NCBI GenBank assembly: GCA_018712825.1
Contig: DVGG01000008.1
Coordinates: forward strand, 1 to 52,009
Direction: 5' to 3'
DNA: 52,009 nucleotides
DNA from: Candidatus Faecousia excrementipullorum
GTDB lineage: Bacteria; Bacillota; Clostridia; Oscillospirales; Oscillospiraceae
A program made the position numbers and the translations under genes. The notes under the pieces were generated by a model. That model ran no database searches and was not told the DNA's origin. It was given only the letters and a program-made list of their open reading frames with translations. Of the stretch, positions 12,686-21,292 are shown one piece after another. Positions within the stretch are counted from its first letter, which is position 1, and each line of letters opens with the position of its first letter.

Positions 12686-13834
12686 ATGAGTACTGCCAAG
12701 AAGCCTTCCAAAATCACCGAGGATCTGCAAAACGCCCTGCAAACCCTCATTGCCAAGGGTAAGAAAGAAGGCATCCTCCGTTCCAGCGAGCTGAACGGCT
12801 ACCTGGAAAAGATGGATTTGAGCCCGGAGCGGATTGAGGAGATTTATGACCGGATCGAGGCCATGAATATCCAGATTGTCGGCGCTGAGATGGAGCTGGA
12901 CCCGGACGAGGGTCTGCCCTTTGTGGATGACCTGGGTGAGGATATTGACCTGAGCACCGTGGAGGATGAGGAGCTGGTGGACCCGGTGGGTCTGGCGGCG
13001 GAGTACAACCTGGATGACCCGGTGCGGATGTACCTGAAGGAAATCGGTCAGATCAAGCTCCTGACGGCGGAAGAAGAAGTGGATTTGGCCAAGCGGGTGT
13101 CCGAGGGAGACCAGTACGCCAAGAACAAGCTGACGGAAGCCAACCTGCGGCTGGTGGTGTCCATTGCCAAGAAGTACTCCGGCCGGGGCCTGCACATTCT
13201 GGATTTGATTCAGGAGGGAAACACCGGCCTTATCCGGGCGGTGGACAAGTTTGACTGGACAAAGGGAAACAAGTTCTCTACATATGCCACCTGGTGGATT
13301 CGGCAGGCCATTACCCGGGCCATTGCCGACCAGGCCCGGACCATCCGGGTGCCGGTGCATATGGTAGAGGTGATCAACAAGGCCACCCGGTGCAACCGGA
13401 AGCTGGTGCAGGAGCTGGGCCGGGAGCCCACGGTGGAGGAGATTGCCGCCGAGCTGGGCCTGCCTGTGGAGAAGATTATCGAGGCCAACCGCACCGCCGC
13501 CGACACCCTGAGCCTGGATACCCCGGTGGGTGACGAGGAAGATACCTCCATCGGCTCCTTCGTGCCGGACGATCACACCCCCGGCCCCGCCGACGCCACC
13601 TCCAACGCACTGCTGGCGGAGGCCCTGAAGGAGATTCTGGACACCCTGACGGAGCGGGAGGCGGACGTGCTGCGGATGCGCTTTGGTATGCACGACGGCC
13701 GGACCCACACCTTAGAAGAGGTGGGACAGCTCTTCGGCGTTACCCGGGAGCGGATTCGCCAGATTGAAAACAAGGCAATCAGGAAGCTGCGCCATCCCAG
13801 CCGGGCCAAGAAGATTAAGGATTTCTACTGCTGA
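12686..13834 (+). CDS. rpoD: RNA polymerase primary sigma factor (sigma-70/SigA)
   Basis: 382 residues, the usual size for a Firmicute SigA. An N-terminal region 1.1-like segment (residues 1-75) is followed by [28 protein letters not shown] (region 1.2), [38 protein letters not shown] and [30 protein letters not shown] (region 2, with the -10 recognition helix), region 3, and [49 protein letters not shown] (region 4, the -35 reading helix-turn-helix). An AGAGGAG site lies 8 nt before the ATG. It is the housekeeping sigma factor, agreeing with the TTGACA/TATAAT promoters seen across the window. It appears monocistronic, since dnaG is not adjacent. Confidence 0.98.
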   Translation: MSTAKKPSKITEDLQNALQTLIAKGKKEGILRSSELNGYLEKMDLSPERIEEIYDRIEAMNIQIVGAEMELDPDEGLPFVDDLGEDIDLSTVEDEELVDPVGLAAEYNLDDPVRMYLKEIGQIKLLTAEEEVDLAKRVSEGDQYAKNKLTEANLRLVVSIAKKYSGRGLHILDLIQEGNTGLIRAVDKFDWTKGNKFSTYATWWIRQAITRAIADQARTIRVPVHMVEVINKATRCNRKLVQELGREPTVEEIAAELGLPVEKIIEANRTAADTLSLDTPVGDEEDTSIGSFVPDDHTPGPADATSNALLAEALKEILDTLTEREADVLRMRFGMHDGRTHTLEEVGQLFGVTRERIRQIENKAIRKLRHPSRAKKIKDFYC

Positions 13835-13841
13835 TTGGGTG

Positions 13842-13889
13842 AAAAATCCGGTTCCCTGGAGGCAGGGAGCCGGGTTTCCCCGGATTTTT
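13842..13889 (+). terminator. rpoD terminator
   Basis: An inner stem CCGGTTCCCT/AGGGAGCCGG (13848-13857 with 13864-13873) and a competing outer arm AAAAATCCGG/CCGGATTTTT (13842-13851 with 13880-13889) end in a T run directly after rpoD. Confidence 0.8.
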
Positions 13890-13921
13890 GTGAAAAAACC
13901 TGAAAAATTCAAAAAATACCC

Positions 13922-13950
13922 TTGACAAACGGAAGCCATACGGCTATAAT
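13922..13950 (+). promoter_or_regulatory. tRNA operon promoter (full consensus)
   Basis: TTGACA (13922-13927), 17 nt, TATAAT (13945-13950): a perfect sigma-A promoter 40 nt before the first tRNA, as expected for strongly expressed stable RNA. Confidence 0.93.
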
Positions 13951-13990
13951 AAGGAAGCTGTTTCGGCGGTATCTTAACGCCGGACCACAT

Positions 13991-14066
13991 GGCGGCATAA
14001 CTCAGTTGGTAGAGTACCCGGTTCATACCCGGTATGTCATCTGTTCAAGTCAGATTGCCGCTACCA
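13991..14066 (+). tRNA. tRNA-Met (CAU), elongator type
   Basis: 76 nt with acceptor GGCGGCA/TGCCGCT, D-arm CTCAGTTGGTAGAG, anticodon CAT in the loop TTCATAC, T-arm with GTTCAAG, and an encoded CCA. A G1-U72 end instead of the initiator C1-A72 mismatch points to the elongator form. A tRNA-Ile2 (lysidine-modified CAU) cannot be fully excluded. Confidence 0.93.
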
Positions 14067-14141
14067 GGCCCGTTGGTCAAGCGGTTAAGACACCGCCCTT
14101 TCACGGCGGTAACATGGGTTCGATTCCCGTACGGGTCACCA
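14067..14141 (+). tRNA. tRNA-Glu (UUC)
   Basis: 75 nt beginning with no gap after tRNA-Met. The acceptor is GGCCCGT/ACGGGTC, the anticodon loop CTTTCAC gives anticodon TTC between ACCGCC and GGCGGT stem halves, the T-arm has GGTTCGATTCC, and CCA is encoded. Co-transcribed with tRNA-Met. Confidence 0.96.
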
Positions 14142-14184
14142 TGAAAAGACTCCCGACACCTTTAGGTGTCGGGAGTCTTTTCAT
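14141..14184 (+). terminator. Terminator of the tRNA operon
   Basis: A perfect 20-bp stem (14141-14160 with 14165-14184) with a TTTA loop. The distal arm contains CTTTTCAT. It begins at the last base of tRNA-Glu. Confidence 0.9.
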
Positions 14185-14485
14185 ATCTGGCTTACCCGTA
14201 CGGGAATCGCCGGGGTGCCCCCGGTGTCAATTTCCCACGGTAATCTCCAGCAAATCGTTACTGCCCCTCCAGTGCCCGGTATCGTTACCGGGTGGAAATA
14301 GATGCAAAGACCCAAGCCCCCCTTGCCAAAGGGGGGTGGTTTTGCCCATGGCAAAACCGGGGGGATTCCGCAGGCTGGCAGGATTCCACATGGGTTTGTA
14401 CTTTGGGAAAGTGCCTGCTGTGAATCCCTCAGTCACGGCTAACGCCGTGCCAGCTCCCTTTGACAAGGGAGCCTTTGGCGTGCGT
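14185..14485. repeat. Intergenic repeat island 3 (between tRNA operon and alr)
   Basis: No gene. 14185-14310 carries a CGGTATCGTTAC-type element with 'CGGGGTGCCCCCGGTG'. 14312-14476 is a near-complete family A unit of about 165 bp, oriented leftward like alr and starting (minus strand) about 10 nt after the alr terminator. One frame is open through this copy (KPGGFRRLAGFH...VPAPFDKGAFGV), but other copies are frameshifted, so it is treated as non-coding. Confidence 0.8.
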
Positions 14486-14529
14486 AAAATGGGAGCGTTG
14501 CAAAATTTGTTTTTTGCAACGCTCCCATT
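14486..14529 (-). terminator. alr terminator
   Basis: Stem arms AATGGGAGCGTTGCAAA and TTGCAACGCTCCCATT flank a T-rich loop and are followed on the minus strand by TTTT, 13 nt beyond the alr stop. Confidence 0.82.
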
Positions 14530-14541
14530 ATTATATGCAAG

Positions 14542-15696
14542 TCACCCATTGACCAGCAGATAGTGTACCTGTTCCTGCTGGCGGCCCTTCTGGAAGTAAA
14601 TCCGGGGAACCCGGCGGCTGATGCCGCAGACGAATTCGTAGTGAAAGGATCCAGCCCGTTCCCCGATTTCCTCCATGGTAATCTCCAGGTTTCCGTCCCG
14701 GCCTACCAGCACCACCGGGTCATCCACCTGCACCCCGGGGATGTCCGTCACATCCACCATCATCTGGTCCATGCAGATTTTTCCCAGAATCGGGGCCTTT
14801 TTCCCCCGAATCAGCACATGAAACCCGTTGGAAAGGCTTCTGCGGTAGCCATCGGCATAGCCGGCAGGAACCGTGGCCACCCGGGTCTGGCGGGTGGTGA
14901 CGAAGGTGCCGCCGTAGCCAATCCGCCGTCCCGGCTCCAGGGACTTCACGTGGGACACATAGCTGTGCCAGCTGAGAGCCGGGCGAAGGCCCAGGGCGGT
15001 GCAGTCCACCTCGCTGCTTGGAGCCATGCCGTACATCACAATGCCCGCCCGCACCATCTCATAGTGGCTGGAGAAGTTGACGATTCCGGCGGAGTTGTCC
15101 AGATGGCGGATTTCCACCTGAATGCCCAATTTCCGCAGTTCCCCGTCAAACCAGGCGAATTTCTCCCCCTGCTCCCGGGCGAAGGTGAGATCATCGCAGT
15201 CCGCCGTGGCAAAGTGGCTGAACAGCCCCTCCGCCCGGAGGTTGGGAAGCTGGGCAATCTCCCGGCACAGGGCCAGTCCCTCTTCATCTGCCTGCACCCC
15301 GATACGGCTCATGCCTGTATCCAGGGCGAAGTGGAAGGGGGCGGTGACATTCTGCTTCTGGGCCTCCTGGGAAAGGGCCAGGGCGTCGGCGTAGGAGAAA
15401 ATCGCCGGGCGGATGCCCAGGGGGATGGCCTGGGAAAAGGCGGAGGCGGGGGTGTGTCCCAGAATGAGAATGGGCAGCCGGATTCCGGCGTTCCGCAGCT
15501 CCAGAGCCTCCTCCATGGAGGACACCCCGAAGAAGCTGCAAAGGGGCTCTACCTGCCGGGCCACCGGCACGGCGCCGTGGCCGTAGGCATCCGCCTTCAC
15601 CACCGCCATCACCGGCACACCGGCCTGCTTCCGGATGGCTGTCAGGTTGTCCCGGATGGCATCCAAATCAACTTTTACGTATGTATTGGTTTTCAA
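14542..15696 (-). CDS. alr: Alanine racemase
   Basis: 384 residues. A PLP enzyme interconverting L- and D-alanine for peptidoglycan. The PLP lysine is Lys 34 in VMAVVKADAYGHGA. Also seen are GISRIGVQ-like TGMSRIGVQADE, the RLAHLDNSAG equivalent RHLDNSAGIV, RPALSWHSYVSHVKSLEPGRRIGYGGTF with the second catalytic tyrosine, and the carboxylated-loop region GKICMDQMMVDVTD. The ATG overlaps the stop of the DUF3786 gene as ATGA, so the two are coupled. It is the last gene of the DUF421 - DUF4363 - DUF3786 - alr run. Confidence 0.96.
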   Translation of the reverse strand: MKTNTYVKVDLDAIRDNLTAIRKQAGVPVMAVVKADAYGHGAVPVARQVEPLCSFFGVSSMEEALELRNAGIRLPILILGHTPASAFSQAIPLGIRPAIFSYADALALSQEAQKQNVTAPFHFALDTGMSRIGVQADEEGLALCREIAQLPNLRAEGLFSHFATADCDDLTFAREQGEKFAWFDGELRKLGIQVEIRHLDNSAGIVNFSSHYEMVRAGIVMYGMAPSSEVDCTALGLRPALSWHSYVSHVKSLEPGRRIGYGGTFVTTRQTRVATVPAGYADGYRRSLSNGFHVLIRGKKAPILGKICMDQMMVDVTDIPGVQVDDPVVLVGRDGNLEITMEEIGERAGSFHYEFVCGISRRVPRIYFQKGRQQEQVHYLLVNG

Positions 15697-16337
15697 CGAA
15701 GCTCATCTCCAAAATGTTCTGCTGTCTGGGCGGTAAAGGCCTCCCAAAGTCCCTGACGCACCAGGGAAACGGCATAGTACATGGTCTCATACCGCAGATA
15801 ATCCAGGGCGTTTTTGTCCCAGAACCAGCGAATCTGGGCAGGAAAGTCCTCATCGGACTGCCAGAACTGCACTCCGATGGCAAGACCGTCCATAATCTCC
15901 AGGGAAAAGCCCACATCGCCCCAGGCAATGGGCGCTGCTCCCAGCTGTTGGGCTGCCCGGGCAAGGGCCTGGGGGTCCTTGTCAAAGGCCTCCGCCATAG
16001 GGTCCCGCTCCGCCAGAAGGGTCTGGTGGACATGGCGGCCGAAGCTCTCCATGGACTGCCACACCCCGGAAGGATGCCGGGAATCCTTGCTGTCGCATAA
16101 AATATCCAGCAGGGTCAGCACCCGGGAAAAGGTGTTGCCGTCCTGCCAGCACCCATCTTTTTCATATTCCAACGACCCGGTTTTCCGGCAGAGGCGGTGA
16201 GGCAGCCCCAAAAAAGTCAGATAGAGGTAATTCCCATCTGCCTGCAAGGAAAACTTTTCTATCAGCCGGTTCTGGTCATAGGTGAGAAACCGGGCCTGTG
16301 CCTGTTCCGTTTGCAGACGGTAGTTGTCCTGCGCCAC
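15693..16337 (-). CDS. DUF3786 domain protein
   Basis: 214 residues, soluble, with no signal or membrane segment. The pattern NYLYLTFLGLPHRLCRKTGSLEY...TLLDILCDSKDSRHPSGVWQSMESF resembles the DUF3786 family of Clostridia and methanogens, followed by a second half (GDVGFSLEIMDGLAIGVQFWQSDEDFPAQIRWFWDKNALDYLRYETMYYAV) typical of it. The function is unknown. The start is GTG at 16337: TAGGAGG lies 8 nt upstream and no ATG is better placed. It overlaps alr by 4 nt. Assignment to the family is by recalled pattern, not by a search. Confidence 0.75.
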   Translation of the reverse strand: MAQDNYRLQTEQAQARFLTYDQNRLIEKFSLQADGNYLYLTFLGLPHRLCRKTGSLEYEKDGCWQDGNTFSRVLTLLDILCDSKDSRHPSGVWQSMESFGRHVHQTLLAERDPMAEAFDKDPQALARAAQQLGAAPIAWGDVGFSLEIMDGLAIGVQFWQSDEDFPAQIRWFWDKNALDYLRYETMYYAVSLVRQGLWEAFTAQTAEHFGDELR

Positions 16338-16349
16338 GAAAACCGCCTC

Positions 16350-16790
16350 CTAAGGGGTAATTGCATCCAATATATCATAAAAATTCCGGTTTTGCAACCG
16401 AAAACCGGAGAGAACCGTCTCCAGCCGCAGCTGATGCACCTGGCCGATCTGCCGCAGAAGCCCCGCCAGCTCCAGGCAGCACACCGCAAATTCCTCCTCC
16501 TCCCCTGCCTGCCGCCAGGGGTCCAGAGAGGCAAACCGGATGTTGGCATCTGCCAGAAGGCCGTGGTGGGTCAGAAGCCCGAAGCACCGGGAAAAGTCCT
16601 CCCACCCGGCCTGGGCCTCCTCCGACAGCCGCACCGCCCGGGAAAAATCCCCGGTCACCGCCTCCCCGGCGGCCTCCGTGAGTGCCTGCTCCAAAGGGGA
16701 GATTTTCCGGGACACCCAGGCGCTGAGGAGCAGTCCCCCGATGAGCAGCAGAAGCAAAAGCCCCAGCCCCAGATAAAACCGCCGTCCCAT
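16350..16790 (-). CDS. DUF4363-like membrane-anchored protein
   Basis: 146 residues with one N-terminal transmembrane helix (LGLGLLLLLLIGGLLLSAWV) and a helical extracytoplasmic domain rich in Glu and Leu (AVCCLELAGLLRQIGQVHQLRLETVLSGF). Small DUF4363 proteins are the usual neighbours of DUF421 proteins in Clostridia, and this gene follows DUF421 with a 2-nt gap. A GTG at 16796 is in frame, but it stands only 1 nt from the GGGAGG site, whereas the ATG at 16790 is at 7 nt, so the ATG is chosen. Function unknown. Confidence 0.75.
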   Translation of the reverse strand: MGRRFYLGLGLLLLLLIGGLLLSAWVSRKISPLEQALTEAAGEAVTGDFSRAVRLSEEAQAGWEDFSRCFGLLTHHGLLADANIRFASLDPWRQAGEEEEFAVCCLELAGLLRQIGQVHQLRLETVLSGFRLQNRNFYDILDAITP

Positions 16791-16792
16791 AT

Positions 16793-17464
16793 TCACGCCT
16801 CCCGCTTATAGAATATCACATGATCCTGATTGTCCACTGCCAGATACCAGGTGCTTTGGAGGGTTGCCCCCCGGTTTTTCAGCTCCCGCTGTACCCAGGC
16901 GGCGTCCTTTCCCGCCGGGGCCAGATTCTCCGAAAGCAAATGACCGTCGCACACGATGGTGTAGGGCAGACCCTGAGGGGCCACAGGAATCCCCGCCTCC
17001 TTTGCCGCCGCAGGGCGGAACTGGGGGTAAGGGAACACGGAGAAGTTGCCGTTGGTCTCCAAAATGGCATACTGAACCTGGGTGATGTCCAGAATGTCCT
17101 TCAGCCGCAGCTGGCCTGTCAGCTCGTCCAGAGAAATCCGGGTTTTCTGAAGATTTTTCTGGAGCACCCTGCCATTTTCAATGAGAATCACCGGCTTTCC
17201 GCAGAAAATCCGCCGCAGCCCCACGCTTTTCACCGTGGCGGCGGACAGAATCAGCTCCATGGCAAGGACTGTGACAATGGGAATCACCCCGGTATACACC
17301 GGCACGGAAAAGTCCTGCATGGGGATGGTCACCAGGTTTGCCGAGAGCATGGTCACCACAAACTCCGCCGGCTCCATCTGCCCCACCTGCCGCTTGCCCA
17401 TGAGCCGGATGACCCCCACCAATAGCAGATACAGCACCAGGGTCCGGAGAAAAAACACAATCAT
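16793..17464 (-). CDS. DUF421 (YetF-type) membrane protein
   Basis: 223 residues from the ATG at 17464, where GGGAGG sits 7-8 nt upstream; longer starts lack a site. Three N-terminal transmembrane helices (LRTLVLYLLLVGVIRLMG, EFVVTMLSANLVTI and TGVIPIVTVLAMELILSAAT) carry the family's GKRQVGQMEPAEFVV. A cytoplasmic alpha/beta domain follows (GKPVILIENGRVLQKNL, ISLDELTGQLRLKDILDITQVQYAILETNGNFSVFPY). In spore formers related proteins influence germination and envelope functions; the biochemical role is unknown. First gene of the alr run. Confidence 0.88.
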   Translation of the reverse strand: MIVFFLRTLVLYLLLVGVIRLMGKRQVGQMEPAEFVVTMLSANLVTIPMQDFSVPVYTGVIPIVTVLAMELILSAATVKSVGLRRIFCGKPVILIENGRVLQKNLQKTRISLDELTGQLRLKDILDITQVQYAILETNGNFSVFPYPQFRPAAAKEAGIPVAPQGLPYTIVCDGHLLSENLAPAGKDAAWVQRELKNRGATLQSTWYLAVDNQDHVIFYKREA

Positions 17465-18412
17465 AATCCCGCCTCCCGGCTTATTTTCTCCGAAACCCAA
17501 AAAATTATCCGGGCCGCCCCCGGTATCGGCGGCTTGCCGCCGAACTTATTCACTATTCGCTCTTCACTATTCTCTAAATCCGCCCGGTATCGTTACCGCG
17601 GTGGTAGTGGATGCACAGACCAACGCCCCCCTGGCCATTGTGGGGGTGGTTTTGCCTCTGGCAAAACCGGGGGGATTCCGCAGGCTTGCAGGTTTCCACA
17701 TAGGTTTGTACTTTTGGGAAAGTGCCTGCTGTGGAATCCCTCAGTCACGGCTTACGCCGTGCCAGCTCCCTTTAACAAGGGAGCCTTTTTTATCCGGTAT
17801 CGTTCTATGGTGCGATGCCGGGCTTTTTCGTGCTTTCAATCGACAGCGTGGGAAAGAAACACTCCCAAATACCACAACCCAAAACGGGGGCAGAGGCTGA
17901 AACCCACCACCCGAGCCAAAGCGAAGGGTCAATCCCGGATGGTTCCACCCGGGGGATTCTTAAGGGGGGGATAATTCGAGCGGGAGCGAGTTATCCCCCC
18001 CTTGAGCCGGACAAGTTTCCTTACTTTCTTGCCGGAGCAAGAAAGTAAGGCCCCGCTGGCAAGCGCCCGGAGTGCCTCCGGTGTCAATTTCGCTGGGTAG
18101 CTGATGCAGGTCGTCACTGCCCTGACCTGCCCGGTGTCGTTACTGCGGTGGAAGTTGGAGTGTCGATAACCTCTATCAAGTACCACCCCCAAAGCAAACC
18201 GGAACTGCACCGCCCGCTGGCTCCCTCAGTCACGCCTCCGGCGTGCCAGCTCCCTCCCGGAGGGAGCTATGGGGCTTGTGCCTTGCCACATTGGACTTTT
18301 TGCGAATGAGAAGTGCCAACTGTGAATCCCTCAGGCAAAAATCAAAGATTTTTGCCAGCTCCCTTTAACAAGGGAGCCTTTTTGCGCCTGGTATCGGCAC
18401 TGCCTCAAATCC
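17465..18412. repeat. Intergenic repeat island 4 (~950 bp)
   Basis: No credible gene. 17515-17610: CGGTATCG-type element with 'CTTATTCACTATTC'. 17622-17788: family A unit, leftward. 17880-18110: a distinct block with two perfect nested-free hairpins, 17962-17974/17991-18003 (13 bp) and 18019-18032/18037-18050 (14 bp, CGGA loop). 18165-18385: fragments of the 'AGTACC...AGCAAACCG' element and another leftward family A part ending at 18383, about 30 nt past the terminator of the next gene. Confidence 0.8.
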
Positions 18413-18443
18413 AAAAACCCTGGAAAGCAGAGGCTTTCCAGGG
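18413..18443 (-). terminator. Terminator of the 18557-19006 gene
   Basis: On the minus strand CCCTGGAAAGC, a CTCT loop and GCTTTCCAGGG are followed by TTTTT. It lies about 113 nt past the stop codon. Confidence 0.75.
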
Positions 18444-18556
18444 GATTTTCTTATTTTAGAAGGGAGTTTCCGACCAAAACAGGGCTTGATTTCCCAAAGC
18501 AAGCCGGGCTTTTCCTTCTTCCGGGGATGATTTTACCACCCTTTCCGGGGATGTTG

Positions 18557-19006
18557 CTACTGTTTCAGAGAGGTTAAAATGCCAAGAAGCTGGGCTTCCA
18601 TTTGGGCTGCGGCCTCATCACCGCCGTAAAGGGTGAAATGAACTCCATTGGCTTTCCAATCGCCGGTGCCCAGGTTGGAGATTTCCACACCGCTGTCCTG
18701 GTACAGATTCCACCAGGGAGCCTGGTTGTTCTGTTTCAGCGAAAACACAGAGAGGCGGCACCGATACTGCTCCAAAATCCCCATGATTTCCTCATAGGCC
18801 GGGGTGTCGGGCTGCACTGTCCAATGCTGTTCGCCCATCTCCGGCAAGGAGCTGTCCTCCGTATAAGTCCGGGTGGTGATATAAAAGGTGACGGCTTCTC
18901 CCGGGCGCAGGAAGTCACGGAATCTTCTGGGCCAAAACAGGGTCGCCAGCAAAACTGCCAGCAGTCCCAAAGCCAGCCAGCGGATTCCACCCTTGGATCG
19001 TTTCAT
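18557..19006 (-). CDS. Hypothetical membrane-anchored protein
   Basis: 149 residues; not recognised. A basic N-terminus and one hydrophobic segment (WLALGLLAVLLATLFW) are followed by an extracytoplasmic domain of about 115 residues with alternating beta-strand-like stretches (EAVTFYITTRTYTEDSS, EQHWTVQPDTPAYEEIMGILEQYRCRLSVFSL, GVHFTLYGGDEAAAQMEAQLLGILTSL). It has no lipobox and no catalytic motif. A GTG at 19012 is in frame but lies 1 nt from GGAGG, so the ATG at 19006 (7 nt) is preferred. It stands alone between two repeat- or regulator-bearing gaps, divergent from thiT. Confidence 0.65.
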   Translation of the reverse strand: MKRSKGGIRWLALGLLAVLLATLFWPRRFRDFLRPGEAVTFYITTRTYTEDSSLPEMGEQHWTVQPDTPAYEEIMGILEQYRCRLSVFSLKQNNQAPWWNLYQDSGVEISNLGTGDWKANGVHFTLYGGDEAAAQMEAQLLGILTSLKQ

Positions 19007-19128
19007 CCCCACACCTCCAACATAGAATCGGAAAGTTATCCTCCGGGTATCATCCTACCACACCGGATTGGGGAAAAACCAGCAAGAACCGGAAAAGACT
19101 TTGTAAAATGTGGGTAAGGTGCTGCCTC

Positions 19129-19156
19129 TTGACAAAATTCTCCCTTTGGATATAAT
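19129..19156 (+). promoter_or_regulatory. thiT promoter
   Basis: TTGACA (19129-19134), 16 nt, TATAAT (19151-19156). The riboswitch begins about 25 nt downstream. Confidence 0.88.
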
Positions 19157-19180
19157 AAAGAGCGGATCGCATAACAAATC

Positions 19181-19272
19181 CATCTTCGGGGTGCCGGTGG
19201 AACCGGCTGAGATTGGGATATTTTCCCTGACCCGTGAACCTGATACGGTTTGTACCGTCGTAGGAAAAGATG
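19181..19272 (+). promoter_or_regulatory. TPP riboswitch (THI element)
   Basis: The conserved TPP aptamer parts are present in order: P1 arm CATCTT, CGGGGTGCC, GGCTGAGATT, GACCCGTGAACCTGAT, GTCGTAGGAAAAGATG closing P1 (19181-19186 with 19267-19272). It precedes a thiamine transporter gene and a terminator hairpin, so TPP binding should switch thiT off. Confidence 0.96.
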
Positions 19273-19291
19273 CACATACAGCTTTTTTGTG

Positions 19292-19333
19292 TCGCATTGC
19301 ACCTTAGGACGGGTTTGCAATGCGATACTTTTC
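19292..19333 (+). terminator. Riboswitch-controlled intrinsic terminator
   Basis: TCGCATTGCA (19292-19301) pairs perfectly with TGCAATGCGA (19316-19325), followed by TACTTTTCT, between the TPP aptamer and the thiT ribosome binding site. It is the probable expression platform, though the T tract is interrupted. Confidence 0.75.
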
Positions 19334-19351
19334 TATTTACGGAGGTTTCCT

Positions 19352-20002
19352 ATGAAAACCAAAACCAAAATGCTCACGGAAAGCGCGCTGCTCATCGCCA
19401 TGGCCATCGTCCTGGAGCTGGCAGCCAAAATGTTCATCCCCGAGATGCCCTTCGGCGGCCAGGTCACTCTGGTGAGCATGCTCCCCATCGTGCTGATTTC
19501 CTACCGCCACGGCGTGAAGTGGGGATTGCTCTCCGGCGTGGTGTATGCCGCTCTGGAAATGGTCATCGGCGCCAAGACCGTTGCCGCCGCCTTCCAGCCG
19601 GATTACTTCGGCACCGGCGTGCTGATTGCCAACGCCCTTTTGATGTGCCTGCTGGACTATGTGCTGGCCTTTACCGTCCTGGGTATTGGCGGCTGCTTCC
19701 GCAATAAGATCCAGAACCCCGGCCTTTCCCTGTGCCTGGGCAGCATTGTGGCCCTGGGCTGCCGGTATCTGTGCCACATCCTCTCCGGCTACATCCTCTA
19801 CGGCAGCTATGCCGAGTGGTTCTTTACCCAGGAAGGCTTCCCGGCCTGGGGTGCAAACCTGGTGGCAAGCCTCAACCCCCAGCTGCTGGCCCTTGCTTAC
19901 TCTGTGGTGTATAACGGCATGTATATGATTCCCGAAATCGTCTTTACCGCCGTGGCCGCCCTGCTCCTGAGCAAAGTCCCCGGCATTGTGAAGAAGGTAT
20001 AA
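19352..20002 (+). CDS. thiT: Energy-coupling-factor thiamine transporter, S component ThiT
   Basis: 216 residues with about six transmembrane helices, matching the ThiT/YuaJ family (LTESALLIAMAIVLELAAKMF at the start, LVSMLPIVLISYRHGVKWGLLSGVVYAALEMVIGA, CHILSGYILYGSYAE and NPQLLALAYSVVYNGMYMIPEIV). It captures thiamine and works with the shared EcfA/EcfT energising module, which is not in the window. The start is set by GGAGG 6 nt upstream; an open frame running through the riboswitch from 19250 is not translated. Single-gene transcript ending at a terminator shared with trpB. Controlled by the TPP riboswitch. Confidence 0.93.
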   Translation: MKTKTKMLTESALLIAMAIVLELAAKMFIPEMPFGGQVTLVSMLPIVLISYRHGVKWGLLSGVVYAALEMVIGAKTVAAAFQPDYFGTGVLIANALLMCLLDYVLAFTVLGIGGCFRNKIQNPGLSLCLGSIVALGCRYLCHILSGYILYGSYAEWFFTQEGFPAWGANLVASLNPQLLALAYSVVYNGMYMIPEIVFTAVAALLLSKVPGIVKKV

Positions 20003-20009
20003 AAAATCT

Positions 20010-20038
20010 TCCCCGCTGCTTTCGCAGCGGGGATTTTT
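20010..20038. terminator. Bidirectional terminator between thiT and trpB
   Basis: A 10-bp stem TCCCCGCTGC/GCAGCGGGGA with TTTC loop is flanked by A-rich and T-rich runs, so it can end both convergent transcripts. Confidence 0.88.
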
Positions 20039-20041
20039 CTG

Positions 20042-21259
20042 TCACCGGAGGCCGTAGTGGGAGAGGACATAGTCCATGTCCTTGTCACCCCGGCCGGAGA
20101 GGTTGATGAGGATGGAGCCTCTGCCCATTTCCTTTGCCAGCTTCATGGCGTAGGCCACGGCGTGGGCGCTTTCGATGGCGGGGATGATGCCCTCCATCCG
20201 GGAGAGGGTGAAGAAGGCGTCGATGGTCTCCTCGTCTCCGATTACATCGTATTGGACCCGGCCCAGATCCCGGAGGAAGGCGTGCTCCGGGCCGGAGGAG
20301 GGGTAGTCCAGGCCGCTGGCTACCGAGTACACCGGGGCGGGGCCGCCCTTTTCGTCTTTGAGCATGATGCTGTTGAAGCCGTGCATGACCCCTTCCGTGC
20401 CGTAGGTCAGGCTGGCGGCGTGGTCTCCCAGAGCCGGGCCTCTGCCCAGAGGCTCCACGCCGTAAATCTTCACCGGGTCGTTCAGGAACCCGGCGAACAT
20501 GCCCATGGAGTTGGAGCCGCCGCCTACACAGGCCACCACAGCGTCGGGAAGCTCCCCGGTCATCTCCACAAACTGTTCCCGGGCCTCAATGCCCACAACG
20601 GCCTGGAAGTCCCTCACCATCAGGGGGAAGGGGTGGGGCCCCACCACGGAGCCGATGCAGTAGATGCAGTTCCGGTAATCCGCGGCATAGGCGGCAAAGG
20701 CCGCATCCACCGCCTCTTTCAGGGTGGCAAGGCCTTCCGTTACGGGAATCACGTTGGCTCCCAGAATCTTCATTCTTGCCACGTTGGGAGCCTGCTTCTC
20801 AATGTCCACCTGGCCCATATAAATGTCACATTCCAGACCAAAATAGGCGGCGGCAGTGGCCAGAGCCACGCCGTGCTGTCCGGCACCGGTTTCGGCGATG
20901 ACCTTTTTCTTTCCCATGTACTTGGCAAGGAGGGCTTCCCCCATGCAGTGGTTCAGCTTATGGGCGCCGGTGTGGTTCAAATCCTCCCGCTTGGCGTAAA
21001 GCTGGACGTTCCCCAAAGAGGCGGAGAGGCGCTCCAAGTGGGAGATGGGGGTGGGTCTGCCCTGAAATTCCTTCCGAATCCGCCGCAGCTCCGCAATAAA
21101 CTTCCGGGACTTGCAGATGGTGTAGTAGGCATCCGCAATCTCCTCCATGGCGGCCTTCAGCTCCGGGGATACATAGATGCCGCCGTAGGGGCCGAAGTAG
21201 CCCTTTTCGTCCGGGTAGTCCTTGAGATAGGTGTCAAAATTTGTGCCGTTGAAATTCAT
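20042..21259 (-). CDS. trpB: Tryptophan synthase beta chain
   Basis: 405 residues. PLP enzyme joining indole and L-serine to L-tryptophan. Seen: [15 protein letters not shown], the PLP lysine in [35 protein letters not shown] with the catalytic Glu, the phosphate-binding [10 protein letters not shown], and a C-terminal [15 protein letters not shown]. The [10 protein letters not shown] motif and length place it in the TrpB1 group, which normally pairs with TrpA. GGAGGG precedes the ATG. It is alone: no trpA, trpC or other trp gene adjoins it, so it may salvage indole or pair with a distant TrpA. A T-box leader controls it. Confidence 0.96.
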   Translation of the reverse strand: MNFNGTNFDTYLKDYPDEKGYFGPYGGIYVSPELKAAMEEIADAYYTICKSRKFIAELRRIRKEFQGRPTPISHLERLSASLGNVQLYAKREDLNHTGAHKLNHCMGEALLAKYMGKKKVIAETGAGQHGVALATAAAYFGLECDIYMGQVDIEKQAPNVARMKILGANVIPVTEGLATLKEAVDAAFAAYAADYRNCIYCIGSVVGPHPFPLMVRDFQAVVGIEAREQFVEMTGELPDAVVACVGGGSNSMGMFAGFLNDPVKIYGVEPLGRGPALGDHAASLTYGTEGVMHGFNSIMLKDEKGGPAPVYSVASGLDYPSSGPEHAFLRDLGRVQYDVIGDEETIDAFFTLSRMEGIIPAIESAHAVAYAMKLAKEMGRGSILINLSGRGDKDMDYVLSHYGLR

Positions 21260-21292
21260 AGTGAGCCCTCCGTTTTTTCATAAAGTCTTGCC

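Noticed and set aside
14300..14500. Possible small protein encoded by the repeat unit (KPGGFRRLAGFH...VPAPFDKGAFGV)
   Set aside because: The frame is open in some copies but broken by single-base indels in others (for example about 17715), and no start with a ribosome binding site is consistent; treated as non-coding repeat.
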